From Anaeramoeba ignava (taxonomy: Eukaryota; Metamonada; Anaeramoebidae): DNA of 64,000 nucleotides. This document shows, piece by piece, positions 46,601 to 58,259 of the stretch (its first letter is position 1; the number at the start of each line of letters is the position of its first letter). Under the pieces are notes generated by a model. It was not told the DNA's origin. It worked only from the letters and a program-made list of their open reading frames with translations, and made no database searches. The stretch lies in the NCBI GenBank assembly GCA_028826165.1, contig JAPDFW010000018.1:1-64000 (forward strand), given 5' to 3'. The position numbers and the translations under genes were made by a program.

Positions 46601-46904
46601 ACTTTCAGTTGGAGGAATTGTATTTGTTTATTCATATTATGAAGCACCAAAATGTTTAATCAAAAAATTTTTATCACTTGATTTTTGGACACCATTAGCC
46701 AAATTAACTTATAATGCTTATTTAGTTCATCCTATTATTATGATTGTTGTTTCTCAAAGTACAAGAATTCTTTATAATTATGCAGCAATGCCTATTTTTT
46801 ATTCAACAACAGTTTATGTTATTTTGAGTTATTTTTTCTCAATGATTGTTTATTTTCTTGTTGAAAGACCATTTATGCATTTTGAACGAGAAATTATTAC
46901 GTAA
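43690..46904 (+). pseudogene. NRF-6-like acyltransferase, copy B (exon 3 start damaged)
   Basis: Exons 1 (43690-44443), 2 (45100-45316) and 4 (45931-46904) are intact and nearly identical to copy C. The 5' end of exon 3 is lost: where A and C have an AAAAG acceptor followed by ATTTTGGAGACTTCTTCC, copy B has A/T repeat directly joined to TTCTTCCTTCACTTGG (about 45592). The only nearby AAAG acceptor leads straight to a TAA. The remaining exon 3 sequence (to 45772) is open. Without an acceptor the message should skip exon 3 or retain the intron. I infer loss of function by repeat expansion or deletion at the intron edge. Confidence 0.75.
44444..45099. repeat. Intron 1 repeat of acyltransferase copy B, (AAATAAT[T/C/A])n
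   Basis: 656 bp of the same AAATAATN motif as copies A and C. Confidence 0.92.
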
Positions 46905-47432
46905 ATTATTTATTTATTTAATTTATTTATTTATTTTTATTTATTAATTTATTTATTTTATTTATTTATTTTATAGAAACCAAGAATGAAATCAAGAAAA
47001 TAATCAATTTTTAATTCAAATTCTTTTTAATTCCAATTTTTTAAATTCCAATTTTTTTTAATTCCAATTTTTAATTCCAATTTTTTAAATTCCAATTTTT
47101 TTTAATTCCAATTCTTTCTCTTTTTCTTTTTCTTTTAATTTCAATTTTTTTAATTCCAATTTTTTTAATTCCAATTAAGATCAATTAAAATAAAACAAAA
47201 AATAATCTTCAATTTAATTTTGATTTTATTTCAATTTTTAATTTAAATTTTATTTTAATTTATTAAATAATTCTTATTTAGAAAAAGAGAAAAAGAGAAA
47301 AAGAGAAAAAGAATTTATTTTATTTATTTTTTGTTTGATTAATTTAATTTAATTTAAAATTATTTTTTTTTAATTTTTTTTTTCAATTTTTCATTTTTTT
47401 TTTTGATTAAAAAAAGCAAAAAAAAAACAAAA
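46905..47432. other. Intergenic region between acyltransferase copies B and C
   Basis: TTTA repeats, AATTCCAATTTTTT repeats and a GAAAAAGAGAAAAAGAG run, followed by the common T-rich leader. No gene. Confidence 0.6.
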
Positions 47433-50400
47433 ATGAATTTAAAAATCAATAAGATAACAATAATAACAATAATAATACAATTAATAATAATATCAAGTTT
47501 AATAAAAGGAATTAAAAGTGATGCAACAACTTGTCAAAATAAATATGAACAAGAAATATTTGGTGGAACAGAAGAAGGATTAGAAATGGTATTTTTAGCA
47601 ACAGGAAAAGATATACCAACAGATTTAGGAGATTACGATTTATGTAATATGCTTCCAGATGCACATCATTGTGTAATTACATTTGGATTTAATATAAGTG
47701 GATATGTTATTCCTTTAACTTGGGGATTTTGTTTACCTAAAGAATGTAATGAAGAATATGCACCTTATGCTCTTGAAGTTTATATTTCTCTATTTTATTC
47801 ATATGCTTCTGTTGCTGATTATCCTATTGATGTTTATTGTTCTGATACTTTTAAAAAAAATTATTCAGCTGGAACTATAATTACTTTAATTATTATTGTT
47901 CTTTTTGGATCTTTTGTTATTATTGGAACTATTTTTAAATATTTCAATATTTCTCCAAATTCACAAAATCAATTAAAATTTAAACAAAATCAACAAAATT
48001 TCCTTAATATACAAGATAATGAAATACAAAAAGAAACTATTCCAAAATGGAAAACTATTTTATTCAAATTTTTCAGTTTTTATTCATTACAAATAAATTG
48101 GAAAAAATTAATTGAAAAACATCCAGATCCAAGTTTTAAACATTTAAATGGAATTCGAGCTCTTTCAATGTTTTGGATTATTTTTGGTATTTTATTTAAA
48201 TAATCAATTAATCAATTAATAAAATAATCAATTAATCAAATAATAAAATAATAAAATAATAAAATAATTAAATAATCAAATAAATAACTAAATAATCAAA
48301 TAATAAAATAATTAAATAATAAAATAATCAAATAATTAAATAATAAAATAATCAAATAATTAAATAATTAAATAATAAAATAATCAAATAATAAAATAAT
48401 TAAATAATAAAATAATTAAATAATCAAATAATCAAATAATCAAATAATTAAATAATCAATTAATCAAATAATCAAATAATTAAATAATAAAATAATAAAA
48501 TAATAAAATAATAAAATAATTAAATAATATAATAATAAAATAATAAAATAATCAATTAATAAAATAATAAAATAATTAAATAATAAAATAATAAAATAAT
48601 TAAATAATCAAATAATAAAATAATTAAATAATAAATTAATAAAATAATTAAATAATCAAATAATCAAATAATAAAATAATAAAATAATTAAATAATAAAA
48701 TAATTAAATAATCAAATAATAAAATAAAGGACACACTATTTATTTTCCAGCGGGAGTTGGATATAATAATGAAGCATATGTATTTGGAGATAATGGACAA
48801 ATTACCAAATGGCCATTCCAGTTTATTTTAGGAGCAGAATTTGCAGTAGATACATTTTTTTTCTTAAGTGGACTTTTAATGGCACATTTTGCTATTGAAA
48901 AACTTCAACATAATTTTAATATTGGTTGTTTTTATTTCCATCGGTAATTTTATTTATTTCAAACATTTTAAATCAAATCATATCAAATCAAATATCAAAA
49001 TTAAATCAAATATCAAATTAAATTAAATTAAATATCAAATTAAATTAAATTAAATTAAATTAAATTAAATCAAAAATTTTTAAATTTCCATCAAATATCA
49101 AATTTAAATTAAATCAAAATTAAATTTCAAATCAAATATCAAATATCAAAATTAAATTAAATCAAAATCAAATCAAAATTTTAAATCAAATCAAATATCA
49201 AATATCAAATTAAATTAAATCAAATCAAATCAAATTAAATCAAATCAAATCAAATCAAATATTAAATCAAATCAAATATCAAATTTAATTAAAAGATTTT
49301 GGAGACTTCTTCCTTCACTTGGATTTATAATTCTTTTTTTTACTAATATTACAATGCTTTTGGGTAATGGCCCAGTTTTTGGTTCTATGAAAGATTTTAT
49401 TCATGATACATGTGGAAAACATTGGTATTCAAGTCTTTTATTTTTTAATAATTTTTATCCAAAAGAATTTGATGATGAATGCATGGGTAATTAATTATTT
49501 GGGAATAAATTGGAAATAAAATTGGAAATAAAATTGAAAATAAATTGAAAATAAATTGGAAATAAATTGGAAATAAATTGAAAATAAATTGAAAATAAAT
49601 TGAAAATAAATTGAAAATAAATTTGGAATAAATTTGAAATAAAATTGGAAATAAAATTGAAAATGAAATAAATTAGGTTGGGTTTGGTATCTTGCTAATG
49701 ATACTCAATTCTTTGTTATAAGTCCTATTTTCTTTTATTCATTTTATTTAATGCCTTTATTTGGATTTTTAGTTGTTCTTGTTTTTATAATTACTTCTGT
49801 TGTTTTAAATTTTTGGATTGTTCATCATTGGAATATTGTTTATTATACATTTGGATCAACAAAAGATAATTACTCAAACAAAATTTACATCAAACCATAC
49901 ACAAGAATTCTTCCATATCTTGCTGGATGTTTAATTGCAATGCTTTTGAATATTTTACAAAAAGTTAAAAAATCAAATGAAATTTACAAAAATAATATTA
50001 ATATTAATGATAAAGATAATAATGATAATAAAGATAAAGATAATGATAAAGATAATAATGATAATATTGAAAAAGAAATTGATACAGATAGTGAAAATGA
50101 AGATAATCAAAAATTAACAGAAAAAACACAATTAATTGAAAGTGAAAATGAAAATTATAGAAAACAAAGAGATTGGAAAATTCAAATTATTTTTGATTAT
50201 ATTATTCCAATTTCAATTTTTGTTGTTAGTTTTGTTTTAATACTTGTTATGGTATTTGTTCCATATGATAATTATAAACATATGGGAACAAAATGGACAG
50301 TAGGTGAAAGTGCAATATATATTGGATTTTCTAAATTTATTTGGGGACTTTCAGTTGGAGGAATTGTATTTGTTTATTCATATTATGAAGCACCAAAATG

Positions 50401-50650
50401 TTTAATCAAAAAATTTTTATCACTTGATTTTTGGACACCATTAGCCAAATTAACTTATAATGCTTATTTAATTCATCCTATTATTTTGATTATTGTTTCT
50501 TACAGTTCAAGAATTCTTTATAATTATGCAGCAATGCCTATTTTTTATTCAACAACAGTTTATATTATTTTGAGTTATTTTTTCTCAATGATTGTTTATT
50601 TTCTTGTTGAAAGACCATTTATGCATTTTGAACGAGAAATTATTACGTAA
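47433..50650 (+). CDS. NRF-6-like membrane acyltransferase, copy C (intact, 4 exons)
   Basis: Exons 47433-48186, 48730-48943, 49296-49486 and 49677-50650 join in frame to 710 aa. A signal peptide (residues 1-29) precedes an extracellular NRF domain with conserved cysteines (DATTCQNKY, YDLCNMLPDAHHC, WGFCLPKEC, DVYCSD). A first helix follows, then the acyltransferase-3 domain: HLNGIRALSMFWIIFGHTIY, GAEFAVDTFFFLSGLLMAHF, CMGWVWYLANDTQFFVISP, LPYLAGCLIAMLL and C-terminal FFSMIVYFLVERPF. An Asp/Asn/Lys-rich cytosolic loop (near residues 490-535) varies between copies. The family includes C. elegans nose-resistant-to-fluoxetine NRF-6, thought to move or modify lipids; the true substrate is unknown. 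The other two copies are defective, so this is probably the active gene. Confidence 0.9.
48187..48729. repeat. Intron 1 repeat of acyltransferase copy C, (AAATAAT[T/C/A])n
   Basis: 543 bp of the same AAATAATN motif as copies A and B. Confidence 0.92.
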
Positions 50651-50831
50651 ATTATTTATTTATTTAATTTATTATTTATTTATTTATTTATTTATTAATT
50701 TATTCAAATTATTTATTTATTTTATTAGATTCGTAATGAAACCAAGAAAATAATCAATTTTTTTAATTCAAATTTTTTTTTAATGAAGTAAAATTAGAAG
50801 ATAAAAAAAGCAAATAAAAAAATTCTCAAAA

Positions 50832-53759
50832 TTATTTTTTCTTTTTTGGATTTTTTGCTAAATAAAGTTGATAATCTAACCATTTAAAAGCTTTTGTCAA
50901 ACTTGATTTTAAATGTATTGAAGTTGGAAAAACACCCCAAATTCTATTAATTGAATAAAGATTAAAATTTTCAGCAATTTTTTTTGGACTAAAAGCATTA
51001 GAAAGATCTTGTTTATGAGCTAAAATTAAAACAACACAATGAGCTAAAGTTGGTTCATTAATAAAAGTAAGAAAAAATTCTCTCGCTTCTTCCATTCTTT
51101 GGTTATCTACACTATCAACTACAAAAATAAAACCATCAGTTCCAGGATAATAATGTCTCCATAAAGGTCGAATTTTATCACCTCCTCCAAGATCCCAAAC
51201 AGTAAGTTCATTAAAGAAATTTGATGAACTTAAAGATTCAACATTAAAACCTAATTTGATTTAATTTAAATTTAATTTAATATTTAATTTAATTTGATTT
51301 AATTTGATTTGATTTAATATTTAATTTGATTTGATTTAATTTTAATATTTAATTTAATTTGATTTAATATTTGATTTAATTTGATTTAATATTTAATTTA
51401 ATTTAATTTAATTTGATTTAATTTAATTTAATTTAATTTAATTTAATTTAATTTAATTTAATTTGATTTGATATTTAATTTAATTTAATTTGATTTGATA
51501 TTTAATTTAATTTAATTTGATTTGATATTTAATTTAATTTAATTTAATTTGATTTAATTTAATTTAAATTTGATTTAATTTAATTTGATTTAATTTAATT
51601 TAATTTAATTTGATTTAATTGGAATTTGATTTAATTTAAATTTGATTCCATTTTTTAAATTTAATTTAAAAATCGAATTTGATTTTAATTTGATTTTAAT
51701 ATTTAATCCAAAAATCATTTTTTTTTTCTAATTTAAATTTGATTAAATTTTTTGATTTGATTTGATTTGATTTGAAATTTTTTGATTTGAATTTGATTTG
51801 ATTTGATTTAATTTAATTTGATTTAATTTAATTTGATTTAATTTAATTTAATTTGATTTAATTTGATTTGATTTAATTTGATATTTAATTTAAATTTACC
51901 AACTGTTGGAATAGTTGTCACAATTGATCCAAGTTTTAATCTATATAAAATCGATGTTTTTCCTGATGCATCTAATCCAAAAAAAATCACTTTTGCTTCT
52001 CCAGATTTTTGCCAAAATTTCCTTTTAGGAATTTTAGAAAAATTATTTTTAGAAAGAATATTTGGATGAAAAACATAATCATCATAAGAATAAATTTTTG
52101 AAAAATATGCCTTTTTCCATCCATAATCAAAATTTTTAGGATCATTGATAATTTTAAGATATTTTTTTTCAGGTTTTCCAAATTGATTAATAAAAATATC
52201 TTGCCAAATCCAATTATGTGATGCAATTTTATTAAATTCCCAAGAAGTAAGTGTTAAAAGAATAATATTATTTCGAGGTAATAATGAAAGAATTTGAATA
52301 ATTTGTTCTGGTGGAAGAACCCAAAAATTCCCCAATGATTTTTTATATCGATTATCTTCTTCAATTTCTCTTTTTTCAATTTCTTTTTGTTTTTTGATTT
52401 TCTTTGAATTTTGATTTGGATTTGAATTTAATGATTCTTCTTTTTGTAATCCAATAAAACATGAATGGATCCATCCACATCCACAATCTCTAATAAAATA
52501 TTCATCTGAAATATTAATTCTTATTGGTTTGTTTAATGCTTCTATTTCTTTCTCATTTGAATTTTGATATTCAATTCCAAGTTGTCCAAATTTATTCACT
52601 CCAACTGAATATCCTTTTCCTTCTGAATCTAAAAAAACACAATAACTAGCTCCATATCCTCCATTTGCAAAAATATTTGCTATTTTCACATTGACGGGGA
52701 AAATAATCTCAATAAATTCTGATTGATTTTCTTGTTCTGGAATTCCAATAGATCTTCCTCTTCCACAAACATAAACTTTCCCTTCTTTATTCATAACAAT
52801 ACTTTGAACATCTCCACATTTGATATTTTTGATTTTTCCAATGTCTTTTGGTAATTCAACTAATGTCGGAATGTTTCTATCATTTAAATCTCCCAATCCA
52901 AGCTGTCCGTTTTTGTTTTTTCCACATGAATATAATTGATTAGTTTTTGTTAATGCAATAAAATGATAACCTCCTCCATTTATTTTTTTGATTGAATTTG
53001 ATAAGTTTGAAACTATTTCAGGTTTTGATCTTGATTCATTATCACCAACTCCTAATTGTCCATTAGAATTACTTCCCCATGAATATAAATTTCCACTTTG
53101 AAAAAAATTTTTTTTTTAGGGAAAAATTAATTTAAATTGCTTTTTTTTTCTTCTTTCTTTTTTTAATTGAAAAATTTTGATTTCTAATTCAATATTTACT
53201 TTGAATCAATAACAAAATTAAAATCACTTCCTGATGAAATTGATTTGATTTTTTCAGAAAATTCAAAATGAACAAAATCAATTTTCTTTTTTGGATTTTG
53301 TTGAAAAAGTAAATTAGTATAAAAAACTTCTCCATTCACAAGAACAAGTAAAGATAAAGTTCCACAAGAAATCATTTGAATATTTTGATCAATAAAATTA
53401 TCAATCGGAATAATAAATTGTGATCTTTTTTGGATTATTTTTTTATCATTTTTATTTTGAACATCAAGTTCTTTAATTTTGATTTGATTTTCTTTTTCTT
53501 TTTCTTTTTCTTTTTGATTTTGATTTTGTTGATAACTTGGTTTTGAAGTTAAAAGAGGAATTCCCCATAATAAAATCTTTCCTGATTTAAATCCTAAAAC
53601 AGTAATTGATGAACCACAAGAAATCTGAAGTATTTCATCATTATTGGAAATTTTATTAATAATTGGTGTTATGTTAATTGGTTCATAAATTATTTTTGAA
53701 GGTGTTCCTTCATAAAGAATTGCATTATTTTGATTTGAACCACAAATAAAAATATTCAT
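50832..53759 (-). CDS. RCC1 propeller - F-box - Arf-like GTPase fusion (3 exons)
   Basis: Exons 53759-53200, 53095-51900 and 51250-50832 join in frame to 724 aa. RCC1-like blades occupy about 1-405 ([45 protein letters not shown]). An F-box-like helix set lies at about 443-493 ([19 protein letters not shown], then NWIWQDIF). The C-terminal 170 residues are an Arf/Arl GTPase: P-loop GLDASGKT 560-567, switch I IPTVGFNVE 582-590, switch [15 protein letters not shown] 604-616. The catalytic glutamine of Arf (GGQDK) is Gly609, and the NKQD base-recognition motif is HKQD at 664-667, so hydrolysis and nucleotide affinity should be altered. No myristoylated N-terminus is possible. A GTP-controlled SCF receptor is one hypothesis. 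Confidence 0.9.
51251..51899. repeat. Intron 2 repeat of the fusion gene, (AATTTGATTT)n type
   Basis: AATTTAATTTGATTT units fill the intron that interrupts the Arf domain exactly inside switch I (IPTVG/FNVE). Confidence 0.92.
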
Positions 53760-53789
53760 TTTGAAAAGAAAAAGAAAAAAATGAAAAAT

Positions 53790-54710
53790 TTAAAATAGAA
53801 ATTAATAATAATTTATTTATAATTTATTTTAAAATTATATCAAAATATTTAATAAATTGATTAATACTTTAATATTCATTATTCCAAAATTTATATTTTA
53901 TTTATTAAATATTTTAATTTATTTTATTTCAAAATTTAAAATAGAAATTAATAATAATTTATTTATAATTTATTTTAAAATTATATCAAAATATTTAATA
54001 AATTGATTAATGCTTTAATATTTATTATTCCAAAATTTATATTTTATTTATTAAATATTTTAATTTATTTTATTTTAAAATTTAAAATAGAAATTAATAA
54101 TAATTTATTTATAATTTATTTTAAAATTATATCAAAATATTTAATAAATTGATTAATACCTTAATATTTATTATTCCAAAATTTATATTTTATTTATTAA
54201 ATATTTTAATTTATTTTATTTTAAAATTTAAAATAAAAATTAATAATAATTTATTTATAATTCATTTTAAAATTATATCAAAATATTTAATAAATTGATT
54301 AATGCTTTATTATTTATTATTTCAAAATTTATATTTTATTTATTAAATATTTTAATTTATTTTATTTCAAAATTTAAAATAGAAATTAATAATAATTTAT
54401 TTATAATTTATTTTAAAATTATATCAAAATATTTAATAAATTGATTAATGCTTTATTATTTATTATTTCAAAATTTATATTTTATTTATTAAAATATTTT
54501 AATTTATTTTATTTCAAAATTTAAAATAGAAATTAATAATAATTTATTTATAATTTATTTTAAAATTATATCAAAATATTTAATAAATTGATTAATACCT
54601 TAATATTTATTATTTCAAAATTTATATTTTATTTATAAAATATTTTAATTTATTTTATTTTAAAATTTAAAATAGAAATTAATAATAATTTATTTATAAT
54701 TTATGAATTA
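53790..54710. repeat. 146-bp satellite upstream of FG-GAP gene 1
   Basis: About six copies of a 146-bp unit containing TTAATAATAATTTATTTATA and AAAATTATATCAAAATATTT. Unit starts lie near 53800, 53945, 54091, 54236, 54381, 54527 and 54673. Copies differ by a few substitutions. The same satellite (about three copies) precedes the second FG-GAP gene. Confidence 0.9.
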
Positions 54711-55046
54711 AAATCGTTAAAAGAATTAAAAAGAAAAATAAGAAAGAAATTAATTAAAAAAAAAAAGGAAAAATAAAATTATCCACTTTTTCTTTATTAA
54801 TTAATTAATTAAAAATAAAAATTTTTTTTCATTTTTTTTTTCATTTTCATTCTCATTTTTTTTCTTTTTAAATCATTTAAAAAGTTAATAACAAAAATAA
54901 GTAAGATTATATTCTTAATTTTTTAAAAACAAAAATAAACACAAAATAAATAACTTACTAATTTAATTTTTGTTATTTTTATTAAATAAAAAAATCTAGC
55001 AAACAAAACAAAAACAAAAACAAAAACAAAACAAAAACAAAAAACA

Positions 55047-55094
<48 letters not shown>

Positions 55095-55109
55095 ACAAAA
55101 ACAAAACAA
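54711..55109. promoter_or_regulatory. 5' region of FG-GAP gene 1 with (AAAACA)n leader
   Basis: AT-rich with runs of T, then from about 54998 an AAAACAAAAACAAAAC tract that reaches the start codon. It is conserved in position and type at 58980-59116 before gene 2, so it is probably the 5' UTR/promoter of this family. Confidence 0.55.
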
Positions 55110-57842
55110 ATGAAATCAATTCTTTTCTTTTTCTTAATTATCAATATTTTCTTAATTCAATCAATTCAAACTCATCAAAAATTAATTTCATTATCATCAA
55201 TAAAAGAAACAGAAACAAAAATTCAAACAGAAACAACAAAATATTATTCTTCTCTAAATTCAGCTTGGATTTGGGGTTTATTAGAAGAATTTACAGGTTC
55301 ATCAAGATATTTTGGATATTCTACTGCAATTTATAAAAATGTTCTTGTTATTGGAGCTTATGATGTTAATCAAACATTTATTTATAGATATAATGGAACA
55401 AATTTTAATCTTGAACAAATTTTAACCAATATTTCAGTTTCAAGTTTTGGTTATAGAGTTGCAGTTTATGAAGATGTTATTGTTGTTGGAACTTATAATG
55501 AAAAACAAGCATTTATTTACAGATATAATGAAGGAAATTGGAATCTTGAACAAATTTTGAGTGAATCAGCTACATATTTTGGAATTAGTGTTTCAATTTA
55601 TGAGAATGTTACTGTTGTTGGAGCTTATGCTTCGAATCAAGCATTTATTTACAGATATAATGGAATAAATTGGAATCTTGAACAAAATTTCAATGAATCT
55701 TCCGCTATAAGTTTTGGGCATTCAGTTTCAGTTTATAAAAATGTTCTTGTTATTGGAGCTTATCAAGCAAATCAAACATTTATTTACAGATATAATGAAG
55801 GAAATTGGAATCTTGAACAAATTTTGAATGAATCAGCTTTAAATTTTGGAATTAGTGTTTCAATTTATGAAGATGTTATTGTTGTTGGAGCTTCTCAAGC
55901 AAGGCAAGCATTTATTTACAGATATAATGGATCAATTTGGAATTTTGAACAAAATTTCAATGAACCTTCAGTTTCTAATTTTGGAAGAACTGTTTCAATT
56001 TATGAAGATGTTATTGTTATTGGAACTTATCTTGCAAATCAAGCCTTAGGTTATAGATATAATGGAACATATTGGAATCTTGAAAAAAATTTTACTGAAT
56101 CAGGAACTACAAATTTTGGATGGCCTGTTTCAATTTATGGAAATATGACTGCTATTGGAACTTTTGGTGATAATCAAACATTTGTTTACAAAGTTGATTT
56201 TATTCCTCAAGTTAATATTATTAATTGTTCATCTTTATTTTTATCATTTGATTGTTATTGGGATAAAATTGAATCTCCCTTAACTTTGAAATATCAAATT
56301 AATTATGGTTTTGATTGGATTGATATTGATTCTCCAATTCTTGAAGATGTGAATGTTTATTATCAACAATTTAATTCTTCAATTTATGATAATATTACTG
56401 GAAATGAATATTATTCAATTCAAATCAAAGCTTGTGATTCAAATTCAATAAAATGTGGTGAATCTTCTTCTTTTATTAATTTAACAACAAAAATTGATTC
56501 TGTAAAAGATTTTCATTTATCAAATCCTTCAAATTATTCAATTAATATTACATGGAATCCTCCAAATGTTCAAATCAATGAAGGAATTGCTCATCTTGAT
56601 CATTATAATATTTCTTATTTCATTCAATCTCAACCTGATTTAATATCTTTCATTTCAGTTGATAATTCTTCAATTTCTTATTTTTTGAATAATTTAGAAT
56701 GTGAAAAAGATTATAATATTTCAATTTGTGGATGTAGAACACAAGAATGTGAAGGAGATGATAAAGGAGAAGTTATTGAATTACCAATTTTAATAAGTTT
56801 TGGAGAAGTTTCAAATATTTCATGTTCAATTTCATATTCATTAGATATTAATTGTAGTTGGAATTCAATTAATAATTGTCCAATTCCATTTTATTATAAT
56901 TTTACTTATCAATCAATTTCTCAAAATGATTCAAGAAATTATCAACCAACATCAACAAATCAACAATTCACAGCTCAAATTCCAAATCAAGAATATCAAA
57001 TCAATATATCAGCATGTAATTCAAATGATAAATGTGGAGATATTTCAACAATTTCAATTACAACAGATAATTTACCAATAGCTCCAACAATTTATGAAAT
57101 AATTTCTAAAATTGAAGAAATTGAATTTCATTTTATCAAATTAACAAATGCAAATAATTATTCAATTTCAGTTGATAATGGAACAAATTGGCAAAAATTT
57201 ACATTACTTGAATTTAATGGAATTCAAGTAATTGGAATCATAAATGGATTATCAGGAAATGTTGAATATAATATTTCAATTCGAGGATGTTCAGATTTAA
57301 ATTGTGAAACACCATATTTAGGAGAACCAAGTTCAATTAATTCAACAAAAGCTAAATTAGGAAATATTACTTCATTAAATTGTATATCATTAATTAATGG
57401 ATTTATTTGTACTTGGGATTCATTAATTTTATCAAGTGGATTAAAAGGATATTCATTTACTTATAATTCAACTTACAATTCAACATCAATTTGTTTAACA
57501 AATTTACAAGAACCTTATTATTCAATTACAGAATTAAAATCAGAAGAATATTATGAAATTTCAATTTATTCATCAGCTGATTTAAATTGTTCGAATAATG
57601 AATATTCAGGAATTAATTCAACAACATCAATTACAACATCATCTTCTTGTGAATCATGTGAACCATGTCAAAAAAGTGATAATTCAAGCAATACAACAGC
57701 AATAACTATTGGAATAATTGTTCCTATTATTGTTATTTCAACAATTATTATTGGAATTATTTTATATAAAAATAAAAAAAGAAAAAATCCAACTATTCAA
57801 ACTAAAGAAGAACAAGAACTTCAAGATGATTTAGATATTTAA
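55110..57842 (+). CDS. Type I membrane protein with seven FG-GAP repeats and FN3-like domains
   Basis: 910 aa, no intron. A signal peptide covers residues 1-21 (ILFFFLIINIFLIQS). Seven ~43-residue repeats fill about 60-370, each of the form 'FG.SVSIYENVxVVGA...NQxFIYRYNG..WNLEQ', which should close a seven-bladed propeller like that of integrin alpha. About five fibronectin-III/Ig-like domains follow (about 370-845), rich in N-glycosylation sites and paired cysteines. One helix, IGIIVPIIVISTIIIGIILY, ends in a basic-acidic 25-residue tail (KKRKNPTIQTKEEQELQDDL). It is probably an adhesion or recognition receptor at the cell surface; that is inference from architecture. A tandem paralogue lies 4 kb downstream. 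Confidence 0.9.
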   Translation: MKSILFFFLIINIFLIQSIQTHQKLISLSSIKETETKIQTETTKYYSSLNSAWIWGLLEEFTGSSRYFGYSTAIYKNVLVIGAYDVNQTFIYRYNGTNFNLEQILTNISVSSFGYRVAVYEDVIVVGTYNEKQAFIYRYNEGNWNLEQILSESATYFGISVSIYENVTVVGAYASNQAFIYRYNGINWNLEQNFNESSAISFGHSVSVYKNVLVIGAYQANQTFIYRYNEGNWNLEQILNESALNFGISVSIYEDVIVVGASQARQAFIYRYNGSIWNFEQNFNEPSVSNFGRTVSIYEDVIVIGTYLANQALGYRYNGTYWNLEKNFTESGTTNFGWPVSIYGNMTAIGTFGDNQTFVYKVDFIPQVNIINCSSLFLSFDCYWDKIESPLTLKYQINYGFDWIDIDSPILEDVNVYYQQFNSSIYDNITGNEYYSIQIKACDSNSIKCGESSSFINLTTKIDSVKDFHLSNPSNYSINITWNPPNVQINEGIAHLDHYNISYFIQSQPDLISFISVDNSSISYFLNNLECEKDYNISICGCRTQECEGDDKGEVIELPILISFGEVSNISCSISYSLDINCSWNSINNCPIPFYYNFTYQSISQNDSRNYQPTSTNQQFTAQIPNQEYQINISACNSNDKCGDISTISITTDNLPIAPTIYEIISKIEEIEFHFIKLTNANNYSISVDNGTNWQKFTLLEFNGIQVIGIINGLSGNVEYNISIRGCSDLNCETPYLGEPSSINSTKAKLGNITSLNCISLINGFICTWDSLILSSGLKGYSFTYNSTYNSTSICLTNLQEPYYSITELKSEEYYEISIYSSADLNCSNNEYSGINSTTSITTSSSCESCEPCQKSDNSSNTTAITIGIIVPIIVISTIIIGIILYKNKKRKNPTIQTKEEQELQDDLDI

Positions 57843-58259
57843 GTTCAGAAACCAATTTCCAATTTCCAATTTCCAATTCTTTTTTCAATTTCTTTTTTCG
57901 ATTCTTTTTCAATTCTTTTTCTTTTTCAATTCTTTTTTCAATTTCTTTTTCAATTTTTTTCAAAAATTTTCTTTTTCAATTCTTTTTCAATTTTTCATTT
58001 CAATTTTTTTTCAATTTAAAACAAAAAGAAAAATTGAAATTCAAAAATAATATTTTTAATTAAATTTAATTTTTACGATTTTGATAAAACTATTTGAAAA
58101 AAAAGAATTTTCAGATATTTCATTTAAAAACAGAAAATGAAGAAATAATTGAAATTTCATATTTTATTAAAATTTAGATTAATTCAATTTCAAAATCAAA
58201 TTGAAAAATTTCAAAAATTATTTCAAATTTCAATTAAAAATTAAATCAAATATTTAAAA
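57843..58259. other. 3' region of FG-GAP gene 1
   Basis: CAATTCTTTTTC-type pyrimidine repeats (also found after gene 2 at 61845) and a short degraded coding-like piece at about 58090-58200 resembling the BTB 'DISFKTENEEIIE' start. No intact gene. Confidence 0.45.
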
